Source: Oscillospiraceae bacterium (lineage in GTDB: Bacteria; Bacillota; Clostridia; Oscillospirales; Acutalibacteraceae). From it: a DNA stretch of 61,656 nucleotides. The position numbers and the translations under genes are program-made. Positions within the stretch are counted from its first letter, which is position 1; every line of letters begins with the position of its first letter. Where the stretch lies: the NCBI GenBank assembly GCA_031270605.1, contig JAISXG010000034.1:1-61656 (forward strand), written 5' to 3'. Below the pieces are notes generated by a model. That model did no database searches. It had not been told where the DNA came from and saw only the letters and a program-made list of their open reading frames with translations. Shown here piece by piece: positions 43,910 through 52,996 of this stretch.

Positions 43910-43918
43910 ACACAGCGC

Positions 43919-43966
43919 GCCTGCCTGCTTTCCCGCTTTGCGGGGCGGCGGAGCAGGCTCTTTTCT
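43919..43966 (+). terminator. Terminator after ftsH
   Basis: GCCTGC and GCAGGC close an inner CCCGC/GCGGG hairpin, followed by TCTTTTCTT. Confidence 0.6.
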
Positions 43967-44009
43967 TGCGGTATTTCACAAAATATAGAACGGGAAGGCA
44001 GGAAGCGCA

Positions 44010-46175
44010 ATGACACATAAGGAGATTTTTCAAAATGCGGCATGGGTCGCGGGCAGCGGCGACTATCCCCAGCAGTTGATCCGGGGCAAATTCTCGGCAG
44101 GCAAGGCAAGCGGCGCACGCATCACCATAACAGGCCTTGGCTTTTTTGAGTGTTACATCAACGGCAGCCGTGTTTCAAACGACAAATTCGTGCCCGCGTG
44201 GACGGATTATGAAAAAACGGAGCGTTATGAGCGCGAGCATAAAATGACAGACGAGCAGCGCCACCGTGTATTTTGCATGGAATATGACATTCTGCCCCTG
44301 CTCAAGGAGGGCGAAAACACCATTGCGGTCGCCCTTGGCGGCGGATGGTATCAAAAATATTATTCAGGCGAGCCGAAACTCTGCTTTTTGATTCGCCTGA
44401 CGGACGAACAGGGTGCGGAGCACAGAATCGGTTCTGATACGAACCTCGTCTGGCACCCGTCATACATAACCGAATCCCGCATTATCCGCAGCGAAATCCA
44501 TGACTATAATATTATCGGAAAAGACTGGTTTTTGCCAGATTTTGACGCTTCTGCATGGCAGAGCGTACACACAGTGACCACGCCCGAAGCGGCTTTCGCG
44601 ATTCAGCGCTGCCCTGCCGACAAGGTCGCGCGCACGATTGTTCCAAAGCTTTTGCGCCGCAATAAGCACTACACCGTTTATGACGCGGGGGAAAACATCA
44701 CCGGCGCCGTCGTCATCAAAACCGGCGCGCCAAAGGGCAGCGAGGTTGAACTGCTTTTCTCAGAAGAAATTGACAACAGCGGCGAGCTTTCATTTGACAG
44801 CAGCAACTGCTGGGGCGGACGCCAGCAAAATCTGTTCATAACGGACGGTTCTGAAAACCTGACCGCCAAAGCCGAATTCATGTGGAACGGCTTTCGTTAT
44901 TTCTCGCTCACAAACAACGCGGAGCCTCTGTTTGTTGAGGTGATCCACACGGATGTCGCGGTTGCTTCAACATGGAAGTCGGACAGCGAAATATTAAACT
45001 GGCTCAATGACGCGTTTCTGCGTACCCAGCTTGCGAACATGCACGCGGGCATTCCCTCAGACTGCCCCCACCGCGAGGGGCGCGGCTACACGGGCGACGG
45101 CCAGAATACCGCCGACGCGGTGATGCTGACGCTCAATGCAAAGCAATTCTATGAAAAGTGGCTTGAGGATATTTATGACTGTCAGGACCTGACCACCGGT
45201 CATGTGCAATACACAGCTCCCTTTGTCATTTCGGGCGGCGGCCCCGGCGGCTGGGGCGGCGCGGTTGCGATCGTGCCCTTTACGTTTTATCAGCATTACG
45301 GTGACGTCGCCGTGCTCAAAAAATTCTTCCCCCGCATAGAGCTGTTTTTTCAATATCTTGAAACGCACAGTGAAAATAACCTTGTCGTCAGCGATGAACC
45401 GTGGGCCTGGTGCCTCGGCGACTGGTGCACACCCGAAAAAATCACGATTCCAGAGCCGTTTGTGAACAATTATTTCTATGTTAAAACGCTCGAGATTTAT
45501 ATGAAAATCGCAAAAATAATCGGCCAAGAGGGCAAAATCCCGCAGACGGAAGCAACCCTTGCGCTGAAAAAACAGGCAATCGTCAGCGCCTATTTCAAAG
45601 CCGAAACAGGCGACTTCTGCGAAAATGTGCAGGGGGCGAACGCCTTTGCCCTTGACATCGGCCTCGGCGACGGGCGCACGCTGCAAAACATGGTTGACCG
45701 CTACACAATAACCGCCATGTATGACACCGGCATTTTCGGCACGGACATTGTGACAAGGGTGCTGTTTGAAAAGGGCTATGCCCAGCTCGCCTTTGATCTG
45801 CTCACGTCAAAAGAGCGCACCTCGTTCCATTCGCAGATCATTCAGGGCGCAACGACGCTTTGGGAATACTGGGACGGCAAAAAATCGCGCAGCCACCCCA
45901 TGTTCGGCGCGATTGTGAAATATCTTTATTATAATCTGCTCGGCATCCGCCAAAAGGAGGGCACTGCGGGCTTTTCGGATATCGTCATTGCCCCCACTCT
46001 TGTCGACGGCATGAACTACTGTGAGGGCTCCGTAAAAAACACCTATTTGAAATATGTAAAAACCAACCGGGACATCACCTTTATCATTGAAAGCAGGCAG
46101 AGCGTAACATTCATATATGAAAACGAAACCCGCGCGCTGCCCGCAGGCAGGCATGAGCTTTATTTTGCACGATAA
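44010..46175 (+). CDS. Alpha-L-rhamnosidase, GH78
   Basis: A 721-residue enzyme of glycoside hydrolase family 78, releasing terminal rhamnose from plant or bacterial glycans. N-terminal beta domains contain ITGLGFFECYINGSRVSN and VALGGGWYQKYY. The (alpha/alpha)6 catalytic barrel has GIPSDCPHREGRGYTGDGQ, where the Asp, Glu and second Asp match the substrate-binding and catalytic acid positions of the family. It lacks a signal peptide, so it works inside the cell on imported sugars. It starts a run with a PHP protein and RNase HI. Confidence 0.9.
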   Translation: MTHKEIFQNAAWVAGSGDYPQQLIRGKFSAGKASGARITITGLGFFECYINGSRVSNDKFVPAWTDYEKTERYEREHKMTDEQRHRVFCMEYDILPLLKEGENTIAVALGGGWYQKYYSGEPKLCFLIRLTDEQGAEHRIGSDTNLVWHPSYITESRIIRSEIHDYNIIGKDWFLPDFDASAWQSVHTVTTPEAAFAIQRCPADKVARTIVPKLLRRNKHYTVYDAGENITGAVVIKTGAPKGSEVELLFSEEIDNSGELSFDSSNCWGGRQQNLFITDGSENLTAKAEFMWNGFRYFSLTNNAEPLFVEVIHTDVAVASTWKSDSEILNWLNDAFLRTQLANMHAGIPSDCPHREGRGYTGDGQNTADAVMLTLNAKQFYEKWLEDIYDCQDLTTGHVQYTAPFVISGGGPGGWGGAVAIVPFTFYQHYGDVAVLKKFFPRIELFFQYLETHSENNLVVSDEPWAWCLGDWCTPEKITIPEPFVNNYFYVKTLEIYMKIAKIIGQEGKIPQTEATLALKKQAIVSAYFKAETGDFCENVQGANAFALDIGLGDGRTLQNMVDRYTITAMYDTGIFGTDIVTRVLFEKGYAQLAFDLLTSKERTSFHSQIIQGATTLWEYWDGKKSRSHPMFGAIVKYLYYNLLGIRQKEGTAGFSDIVIAPTLVDGMNYCEGSVKNTYLKYVKTNRDITFIIESRQSVTFIYENETRALPAGRHELYFAR

Positions 46176-46218
46176 ATAACACAAGAACACCTCAGGTATC
46201 TACCGGAAAGGACGACCA

Positions 46219-46911
46219 TTGTTGAACTACCTCTATGAAATGCACCTCCACACCAGCGAAGTCAGCCATTGCGGCGCCGTCAGCGCGGCAGAGGCTGTAA
46301 AACTCTACAGCGAAAAAGGCTACAGCGGCATTGTCGTGACCGACCATTTTCATTCACCCAGAAAGCAACCCGAGCCGGAGACACAAGCGCAATGGAATCG
46401 CTTTATCGACTCTTATTTAATAGGCTATAAAAAGGCGAAAGAAGCGGCGCCGAAAGGCTTTTCTGTGCTGCTGGGACTTGAGCTGCGCTTTCCCGCCAAT
46501 GACAACGATTATCTTATTTATGGCGTTTCAGAAAAGCTGCTGCGTGGGAATATTCTGCTTTACCGCTCCTCGCCGAAAAAATTCAGGGCCTTTTGTGACG
46601 AACACGACCTGCTGTTTTTTCAGGCGCACCCGTTTCGAAACCATATGACGGTGGTGCCGCCGGCATATTTGCACGGCATCGAGATCGGCAACTACAACCA
46701 GCGCCACGACTCGCGCAATGACGTTGCGGAGCTGTGGGCCGAAAAATATGGTTTGAAAACAGTCACCGGTTCCGATTTTCATGAATATGAAGACCTTGCG
46801 CACGGCGGCATTTATACCGATGAACCGGTCACTTCAAACGAACAGCTTCTTCGGATTTTGAAAACGGGCAGCTACACCCTGAAAACAGCGCCAAACCCAA
46901 AAGGCAGGTAA
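46219..46911 (+). CDS. PHP-domain metal-dependent phosphoesterase
   Basis: A 230-residue PHP-fold protein. The N-terminal metal motif [20 protein letters not shown], and the later QAHPFRNH and TGSDFHEYE supply the expected His/Asp ligands for a trinuclear site. Family members hydrolyse phosphate esters such as nucleotides or histidinol phosphate; the substrate here is not known. Two TTG codons compete for the start, with AAAGGA 6-9 bases upstream. Confidence 0.85.
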   Translation: MLNYLYEMHLHTSEVSHCGAVSAAEAVKLYSEKGYSGIVVTDHFHSPRKQPEPETQAQWNRFIDSYLIGYKKAKEAAPKGFSVLLGLELRFPANDNDYLIYGVSEKLLRGNILLYRSSPKKFRAFCDEHDLLFFQAHPFRNHMTVVPPAYLHGIEIGNYNQRHDSRNDVAELWAEKYGLKTVTGSDFHEYEDLAHGGIYTDEPVTSNEQLLRILKTGSYTLKTAPNPKGR

Positions 46912-46945
46912 CGGTGCCGCATTCCACGCACCTGAAAGGATCGTT

Positions 46946-47395
46946 ATGCAAACACAAACCGACACCGTCTATCTTTATACCGACGGCGCCTGTTCGGGCA
47001 ACCCCGGCCCGGGTGGATATTGTGCCGTTTTAAAATATGGTGAGTATCAAAAAACGGTTTCCGGCGGCTGCGCAGACACAACAAACAACCGCATGGAGCT
47101 TTCAGCGGTCATTGAAGGCCTGCGGGCACTCAACCGCCCCTGCGAGGTCGTTCTGACCACTGATTCAAAATATATCGCCGACGCGATCACCAAGCATTGG
47201 CTCAAGTCATGGAAGAAGAACAACTGGGTCAAAAGCGACAAAAAGCCAGTTCTGAACCGTGACCTTTGGGAGGCGCTCGACGCGCTGCTGCAAACCCACA
47301 CGGTTGAAATCCAATGGGTCAAGGGTCATGCGGGGCACCCTGAGAATGAGCTTTGCGATGAAATTGCAGTCATGGAAGCAAATAAATATAAATAA
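46946..47395 (+). CDS. rnhA: Ribonuclease HI
   Basis: A 149-residue RNase HI that cuts the RNA strand of RNA-DNA hybrids. The four metal-binding acids are visible: Asp13 ([14 protein letters not shown]), Glu51 ([12 protein letters not shown]), Asp73 (TTDSKY) and Asp138 (ENELCDEIA); the handle region [14 protein letters not shown] and HAGHPEN are typical. It follows the PHP gene by 34 bases, with a terminator after it. Confidence 0.96.
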   Translation: MQTQTDTVYLYTDGACSGNPGPGGYCAVLKYGEYQKTVSGGCADTTNNRMELSAVIEGLRALNRPCEVVLTTDSKYIADAITKHWLKSWKKNNWVKSDKKPVLNRDLWEALDALLQTHTVEIQWVKGHAGHPENELCDEIAVMEANKYK

Positions 47396-47405
47396 AACAG
47401 GCATA

Positions 47406-47451
47406 CAAAAAAGGATGCACCGCAAACGGCGGCACATCCTTTTTATTTTTC
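47406..47451. terminator. Bidirectional terminator
   Basis: AAAAAGGATG and CATCCTTTTT enclose an inner CCGC/GCGG part; it lies between the converging RNase HI and alkaline phosphatase genes. Confidence 0.85.
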
Positions 47452-47469
47452 TATTCTGTTAAAAGACGA

Positions 47470-48591
47470 TTAAAATTCAAAAGCGGTTGCATAAATCTGG
47501 CGGGGGAATTCGTCTTTTTCACAGCCGAGCTTGTCCGCAATATAAACGGGAATCATTCTGTTCTTCATGGATGCGCCCGTCTCAATAAAGCTTTCAACAC
47601 CATAGACACGAAGCGGAACATTCACGCCTGAATGGCTGCCCGAGGTGAAACCGAACTGGCCGTTCGTTTTCTTGATCGCGCCCGTCTCATGGTCTGCCGT
47701 TACGACAATCAAGGTCTCACCGTCAGCCTGGGCAAAATCAAGAGCCACCTGCAGTGTTTTGTCAAACTCCTGCACGGCCTCCATCATGCCCTCTTTGTTA
47801 TTGGCATGTGAATTCTTGTCAATATGCGCGCCTTCTACCATCAAGAAAAAGCCCTCTTCGCCGTCAAGCAGAGAAATGGCTTTTGCCGTCAAGTCAGAAA
47901 GTGTGGAACCCTCTTCATTTTCAAGCCCCCATAGTTTGCCGGGGAACTGGCCGAAGCTTTTTGCCCCTTCGGGCAACGCGTCAACATCATCAAGACTTGT
48001 GACAAGAGAGAAACCGTTTGACTCGCTGATGTTTTTATTCGTTCCGCTGTCTGTGGGCGCGCCCCAAATCAAATCAATCTCAGAGCGCAGCTGCTGCAGT
48101 GTAATCGGGCGCTCATCATCGCGGCTTTTTGTGTGGGCGGAAAAACCGGCGGGAGTTGCACCCGAGGTTGAATCCGAGGTGACAATTCCGGCTTTCATAC
48201 CTTTTTCAATTGCCAGCTCACTTAAACTCATCGGATATGAAAAAACACCGAGAAGATCAGAGGGATAGACGCCAATACTTCCGCTGATGGCGCGAACGCC
48301 ACAAGCCAGAGCGGTTGCGCCCGCGGCACTGTCTGTCACAAGGCCGAGATAATCCGCTGTTTCGGAATAGCCCTGAATCGGGAGCGTGTCCAGCACAAGG
48401 TCAACACCAAGCTCCTCTTTCGTCCATTCCAAATGATTTTCACCCATGCCGTCGCCGATGAACAGAATCACGTTCTTCACCTTCGGCTCATTCGGGCTGC
48501 TGCCGATGCCGCCGATGCCGGCAATCATCAAAAGCAGCGATGTGATCACGGTGAACACGCGCCTGAAGACACCTGTAATATCATTTAACAC
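47470..48591 (-). CDS. Alkaline phosphatase, membrane-tethered or secreted
   Basis: A 373-residue phosphomonoesterase. An N-terminal hydrophobic segment (VFTVITSLLLMIAGIGGIG) directs export. Catalytic motifs are ILFIGDGMG (Asp47), VTDSAAGATALACG with the nucleophile Ser88, EGAHIDKNSHANN and VVTADHETG, which hold two zinc ions. It frees phosphate from organic esters outside the cell. It starts with GTG after AGGAGG and is flanked by a terminator. Confidence 0.93.
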   Translation of the reverse strand: MLNDITGVFRRVFTVITSLLLMIAGIGGIGSSPNEPKVKNVILFIGDGMGENHLEWTKEELGVDLVLDTLPIQGYSETADYLGLVTDSAAGATALACGVRAISGSIGVYPSDLLGVFSYPMSLSELAIEKGMKAGIVTSDSTSGATPAGFSAHTKSRDDERPITLQQLRSEIDLIWGAPTDSGTNKNISESNGFSLVTSLDDVDALPEGAKSFGQFPGKLWGLENEEGSTLSDLTAKAISLLDGEEGFFLMVEGAHIDKNSHANNKEGMMEAVQEFDKTLQVALDFAQADGETLIVVTADHETGAIKKTNGQFGFTSGSHSGVNVPLRVYGVESFIETGASMKNRMIPVYIADKLGCEKDEFPRQIYATAFEF

Positions 48592-48675
48592 AAAAAACAG
48601 CCTCCTGTTATAAATTATGATGAAAATATATTACCATAACGATAACAAAGATGCAATGCTTTTGTAAAATCCGTG

Positions 48676-48705
48676 TAAAAAAACCGGCGAAAGCGTCTTG
48701 CCGGT
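48676..48705 (-). terminator. Terminator of rqcH
   Basis: ACCGGC and GCCGGT stem followed by TTTTTTTAC on the minus strand, starting at the stop codon of the gene. Confidence 0.8.
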
Positions 48706-50450
48706 CACCCGCCTGCCGCCGGATGAAAAGGCACGGCCTGAAGAGTCTTATAAACATGATAAATCACAAACCCAGGCTTGCCACCGTTTGGCTTTTTGAG
48801 CTGCTTCACCTCTGTGCAGTCAACGCTCACGGCATTGCTTTGCCGCCCGCTGCTGTAATAGGCGGCGAGTGACGCGGCAAAACCGATGGCGGCTGCCGTC
48901 GGCTCGCGGCCCTCAAGCGAGAGCACAACATGCGAACCGGGCATTTTTTGCGCATGAAACCACAAATCTGTTTTCTGGGCGGTTTTGAGCGAAAGCTTCT
49001 CGTTTTGCACGTTGTTGCGCCCCACAAGCACCGAAAAGCCGTCCGGCGAGGTGAATTGCAGCGGCGGCAAAGGCGCCTGCTTTTTCTGCTTTCCGGCGGG
49101 CTTCGCATTCTTTTTCTTCAAATATCCGCCGCATTGCAGCTCTTCACGAATCTCAGCCAGCTCCCGCTCCGTCTCGGAGCGCGAAAGGGCATCCAGCACG
49201 GTGAAAAAATATTCAAGGTCCGCTTCGCCCGACGCAATCTGCTCTTTCAAAATCCCCTCGGCGGTCTGCGCCTTGCGGTATTCCTTAAAATATTGCTGAG
49301 CATTCTGTACCGGAGTCAGGTGGGGTTTTGCAGGGATCTTTATTTCGTTATTATCATCATAATAATTCTCAACAACATAATGCACAGAACCTTTTTCAAG
49401 CCGGTAAAGGTTCGCCTGAATCAGCTCGGCAAAAACGCGTTTTTCGTCCCTGTTTTCGCTTTGCTCCAGCTCGGTTTTTTGATTGTTGATTTTTCTTGTG
49501 GTACGCTCGATCGCATTGTTGAGAAAGCGGAATAAATCCTCAGCTTTTGACTTGGTGCGTGCGAACCGCTCGCGCTCATGATAAAACGCGTCCAGCAGCT
49601 TCGAGAGGGTTTCATAATATCGGCACTCCCCCGCCCTGCCGTATTGGGTGACGGGCAGAAACGAAAAATCAATCAATTTTCCCGACGTGTCGGCAACAGC
49701 ACAGGGCACGGGGATTTGGGATGTCAGAATTCCACGCACAAAGTCAAGCTGAATCGAGAGCATGGACACACCCATTTCCTGCGTAACAGACACATCCTCT
49801 CCATATGCTCGAAAAGCAAGCTCGCGGCACAAAACAGGCGACATGCCCTGCATGAGCGCCAGCAGCGCGGCGGAAAGGCTTTTTCCCTTTTGCTGTTTGA
49901 GTGCCGTTATAATCTCTTCGTTACCGCTCTTTCTGATATCAAGCTTGCTCTGCGCGGGCGGCAAGGCATAGGCAAGCCCCGGCAACACCTCACGCACAGA
50001 GGAGTGCAGGTGGTCGACGCGCTTTACGCTGTCGATGATCACATCGTTTTCGTCAAGCAAAATAATATTGCTGTGCTGCGCCATAATTTCAACCGCAAGC
50101 ACACGCTTAACGCGGTCTCCAATTTCATTGGTGGCGTTAAAATGCAAAAACAAAACACGGTCAAGCCCCATTTGCGTGACATCCTCTAAAATCGCACCCG
50201 TCAAATGCTTGCGAAACAGCATACAAAGCATGGGCGGGTTTTGGGGGTTGTCCGGCGCGAAAGACGTCAAATGGATTCTCGGCGCGTTGCCCGAGCATGA
50301 CAACAACAGCCGAAACGCCGAGGAGCGGCTTCGCATTGCCAGCACAATTTCATTTTTTGCGGGCTGGTGCACCTTTTCAACACGCGCGCCCAGCGCCTCT
50401 CGCTTGATTTCTTCTTTTATCAAACTTAAAAATATTCCGTCTAAAGCCAT
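48705..50450 (-). CDS. rqcH: Rqc2/NEMF homolog RqcH
   Basis: A 581-residue NFACT protein of bacterial ribosome quality control: it binds stalled 50S subunits with peptidyl-tRNA and adds Ala tails that mark the chain for decay. The NFACT-N domain (MALDGIFLSLIKEEI... HQPAKNEIVLAMR), helix-hairpin-helix and long coiled-coil regions (~280-430) precede NFACT-R (FTSPDGFSVLVGRNNVQNEKLS and DLWFHAQKMPGSHVVL). Older annotations call it fibronectin-binding protein. AAAGGA precedes the ATG; a long palindrome lies just upstream. Confidence 0.93.
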   Translation of the reverse strand: MALDGIFLSLIKEEIKREALGARVEKVHQPAKNEIVLAMRSRSSAFRLLLSCSGNAPRIHLTSFAPDNPQNPPMLCMLFRKHLTGAILEDVTQMGLDRVLFLHFNATNEIGDRVKRVLAVEIMAQHSNIILLDENDVIIDSVKRVDHLHSSVREVLPGLAYALPPAQSKLDIRKSGNEEIITALKQQKGKSLSAALLALMQGMSPVLCRELAFRAYGEDVSVTQEMGVSMLSIQLDFVRGILTSQIPVPCAVADTSGKLIDFSFLPVTQYGRAGECRYYETLSKLLDAFYHERERFARTKSKAEDLFRFLNNAIERTTRKINNQKTELEQSENRDEKRVFAELIQANLYRLEKGSVHYVVENYYDDNNEIKIPAKPHLTPVQNAQQYFKEYRKAQTAEGILKEQIASGEADLEYFFTVLDALSRSETERELAEIREELQCGGYLKKKNAKPAGKQKKQAPLPPLQFTSPDGFSVLVGRNNVQNEKLSLKTAQKTDLWFHAQKMPGSHVVLSLEGREPTAAAIGFAASLAAYYSSGRQSNAVSVDCTEVKQLKKPNGGKPGFVIYHVYKTLQAVPFHPAAGG

Positions 50451-50488
50451 AATTCGGCAATCCTTTCTTGCCGTAGCAGGTTGTGTTT

Positions 50489-50657
50489 TTAAGGAAGCTC
50501 TGATTCATTCATGGTGCACGGATTGACGAGCGGATTTTTCATCGAATGAGTTGAATTTTTGAAGGAATGCTGCCGTATTTCAAGAAAATTCGGCTCAAAG
50601 CGAGGGAAAATATGCCGTCAAGCTGTGTGCCGATGGATTCAATTAGAGTTTCCTTAA
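50489..50657. repeat. Long imperfect palindrome 2
   Basis: The ends TTAAGGAA.CTCT.ATT and AAT.AGAG.TTCCTTAA are reverse complements, and pairing continues inward (TTGACG/CGTCAA, GAATTTT/AAAATTC). The element is 169 bases long, between rqcH and nif3. Part of the left arm (GATTTTT...GAATTTTTGAA) resembles the palindrome at 54171. No coding frame lies inside. Confidence 0.75.
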
Positions 50658-51409
50658 ATATGCTCGATCACCGAGACCTGTTTTGAAAGAAAAAACGCAA
50701 CTTCGGGGAATTTTTTGCTAAGCACATCCGCCAACGCGGCGACCGCGGGCTGCTCGGTTTCAAAATGCCCGGCGGCAAACAGGGCAACGCCTTTTTCCGC
50801 CGCATTGAGAAATTCATGATGGTCCGCGTCCCCCGTGACAAACGCGTCAACGCCCGCACCCGCGACAGCCTCAAAAAACATGCCGCCCGCGCCGCCGCAC
50901 ACCGCGACGGTCTTGATTTCTTTTTCAGGCAGGCAAAAGCGAACCGGCGCGCCGAGCACTTTTCGAACCTGAGCCGCAAAAACGCTTGCGGCGCATGGAA
51001 GAATCGTGCCTTTGCGCATCATCGCCTGCGACTCGTCTTTTGCCAATAAATACTCGACCTCTTTTAAGCCAAGCAGCGAAGCGAGCACATCGTTCACGCC
51101 GCCCGCGGCCGCATCGTAGTTCGTGTGCGCGGAAAGCACCGCAATGCCCTGCCGCGCAGCCTCGAACGCGAGATTGCCGGCGGTGAAGGATTTTTGGGCA
51201 TGAAAAATTACCGGGTGGTGTGTGAGCAGCAGCTCCGCCCCCGCCTGCTTTGCCTCTTTGATCACCTCAAGCGAAGGGTCAAGCGCGAGCAGTACACGGC
51301 TGATTTCGGCCTGCATGTCGCCCACCAAAAAACCCGCGTTATCCCAATCCTCCTGAACCGAAAACGGTGCGAGGGCATCGATGCAATCATAAAGCTGTTG
51401 AATGTTCAC
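50654..51409 (-). CDS. Nif3-like dinuclear metal-centre protein
   Basis: A 251-residue protein of the Nif3/YqfO family, which form hexameric rings with a two-metal site. Ligand motifs are LLLTHHPVIFHAQKS, SAHTNYDAAAGGVND and, near the end, AAGHFETEQPAV. Family function is uncertain (GTP cyclohydrolase I type 2 has been suggested). It commonly sits next to trmK in Bacillota; here a YgjV-like gene separates them. Its start overlaps that gene's stop by four bases. Palindrome 2 overlaps its stop region. Confidence 0.9.
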   Translation of the reverse strand: MNIQQLYDCIDALAPFSVQEDWDNAGFLVGDMQAEISRVLLALDPSLEVIKEAKQAGAELLLTHHPVIFHAQKSFTAGNLAFEAARQGIAVLSAHTNYDAAAGGVNDVLASLLGLKEVEYLLAKDESQAMMRKGTILPCAASVFAAQVRKVLGAPVRFCLPEKEIKTVAVCGGAGGMFFEAVAGAGVDAFVTGDADHHEFLNAAEKGVALFAAGHFETEQPAVAALADVLSKKFPEVAFFLSKQVSVIEHI

Positions 51410-51969
51410 GCCGCGACAACCTCTTTCTTCTTTAATATATCATAGCGCACAATGGCGACCAAAATTGAAATGATCACGAACGATTCTGTGACCATCCCCG
51501 AAATCGAGCCGGACGCAATGTTATATGTAAGCCACATGGGCGATGCGGGAAAGGTCAGTGTCCGCACGAGAGTCGGGGTTTTCAGCCAAAAGCTCACTGT
51601 GGAAAGCAGCATGGCCGCAGTGGGCAAAAGCCACCAATAGGAATTGAACGACGTTGGGAAAACCCACCAATAGGACGCGGCATCCGCGGTCAAATAGCCC
51701 GCAAGGCCGAACACAATGAAAAATATCACCATCCACACAGGCGACCGCGCCCACTTCTTATCATTGTTGGCATAAATAAAGGCACGCATCGCGCCGGTGA
51801 TATTCATGATGCATCCCGTATAGGCCCCAAGCAGAAAAAAGTGCGTCATGAACGCGGCGCTCGCCCCCATTTGAATCAATAGAAGGTTTTTTCTTGATTT
51901 TTGCTGATAAGATACCACTAAAATTGCCGTGCCCACAAACCCGATCAGTTGTGCGGTTATGTCATCCAT
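51406..51969 (-). CDS. YgjV-family membrane protein
   Basis: A 187-residue protein with about six TM helices (LIGFVGTAILVVSYQQKSRK at the start, later PSPVWMVIFFIVFGLAG-like and TESFVIISILVAIVRYD). The pattern matches the Imp-YgjV family of inner-membrane proteins of unknown function. It is placed between trmK and nif3 and overlaps nif3 by four bases, so it is co-translated with it. Confidence 0.8.
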   Translation of the reverse strand: MDDITAQLIGFVGTAILVVSYQQKSRKNLLLIQMGASAAFMTHFFLLGAYTGCIMNITGAMRAFIYANNDKKWARSPVWMVIFFIVFGLAGYLTADAASYWWVFPTSFNSYWWLLPTAAMLLSTVSFWLKTPTLVRTLTFPASPMWLTYNIASGSISGMVTESFVIISILVAIVRYDILKKKEVVAA

Positions 51970-52031
51970 TCAAATCCCTCATCCATTTCAAACCCACTGA
52001 AAAACAGACTCCCCAAAGGCGTCAATCCCGC

Positions 52032-52718
52032 TCAGGATGTTCTCTCAATTGATTGATAATATGTCAAAATTTCATCCAAACCGGCGAGCTCACGCCGCCG
52101 CCGTTCCACATTTAAAATTGCTTTCCTGCAAGCACGCAGGCTTTGGGCATGCTTTTCAATCAGCCGCCGTGCCTCATGAGAGCCATTTTTCGGCAGTTCG
52201 CCGAAGTGGTAATACCCAAGCGAATGCTCGTTTTCTCTGCCGTCCCAATAGGCGCTGACAGCACCGTAAAGCCTGCCCCCGTCGGCAGCCGCGGCTTCCC
52301 TGTCTATGTAAAAACCGTTTTCGCACAAAAACCGCCGCACCTCTTCGGCCCTTGACATGGGCTGCAAAACAAGATGCCGCCCCGGCTCGCGCAGCCAAGG
52401 CGTTGCCGCAAGCACCCGGGCAATCAGGGTTCCGCCAATGCCGGCAATCACGATTTCTTCGGCATCCGCGGGCGCAATCGCCGCAAGCCCGTCAGAGTGC
52501 ACCAGCCGCAAACGGTTTTCAAGGTGATATTTCCGCACGGTTTTTTGCGCGTTTTGCAAGGGCTTTTCGCCAATATCAGAAGCGACCGCAACGGGCGAAC
52601 GCCCGGATAACAGCATAAATGCCGGCAAAAACCCATGGTCTGTGCCGACATCTACGATTTTTCGGCCGGGAACAATCAGCTCCGCGACCATTGTCAGTCT
52701 TGCGTCAAGCGTGATCAC
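52032..52718 (-). CDS. trmK: tRNA (adenine22-N1)-methyltransferase TrmK
   Basis: A 228-residue SAM-dependent enzyme that methylates A22 in the tRNA D-loop. Motif I is VDVGTDHGFLPAFM, SDIGEKPLQNA and VHSDGL follow, and EIVIAGIGGTLI is the TrmK signature loop. A C-terminal coiled-coil domain (~165-225) ends the protein. Its start overlaps the stop of the DUF1858 gene. Confidence 0.93.
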   Translation of the reverse strand: MITLDARLTMVAELIVPGRKIVDVGTDHGFLPAFMLLSGRSPVAVASDIGEKPLQNAQKTVRKYHLENRLRLVHSDGLAAIAPADAEEIVIAGIGGTLIARVLAATPWLREPGRHLVLQPMSRAEEVRRFLCENGFYIDREAAAADGGRLYGAVSAYWDGRENEHSLGYYHFGELPKNGSHEARRLIEKHAQSLRACRKAILNVERRRRELAGLDEILTYYQSIERTS

Positions 52719-52924
52719 TGCGCCGTGCCGGTTTCCAGGTATGCGTTGATAGACTCGACCATTTCATCCGCGTCCACACCGTGCACCTCGCAAGCCTCTT
52801 CAAGCGATTCATTTCTTGAAGCGGGGCAGCCGAGGCAGTGCATGCCCATGCGCAAAAAGAACTCTGCGGTGCCTCTGTCATAATCCAGAATATCACCTAT
52901 TTTTGTTGTTTTTTCTACTACCAT
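52715..52924 (-). CDS. DUF1858-domain protein
   Basis: A 69-residue protein: TTKIGDILDYDRGTAEFFLRMG is followed by the CxxC motif HCLGCPASRNESLEEAC. This is the DUF1858 domain, found alone or fused to redox proteins and thought to bind metal or act in thiol chemistry. It leads the trmK-ygjV-nif3 operon with a four-base overlap into trmK. Confidence 0.88.
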   Translation of the reverse strand: MVVEKTTKIGDILDYDRGTAEFFLRMGMHCLGCPASRNESLEEACEVHGVDADEMVESINAYLETGTAQ

Positions 52925-52996
52925 TTTATGCTCAATCCTTTCTATTGTTTGAACCGGTTACGCTCAAACTGTATTCTCCCATATTTCAGGCCTTGT

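Noticed and set aside
48705-50450. Fibronectin-binding virulence protein
   Set aside because: The NFACT-N/coiled-coil/NFACT-R layout identifies RqcH; the older name comes from historical annotation.
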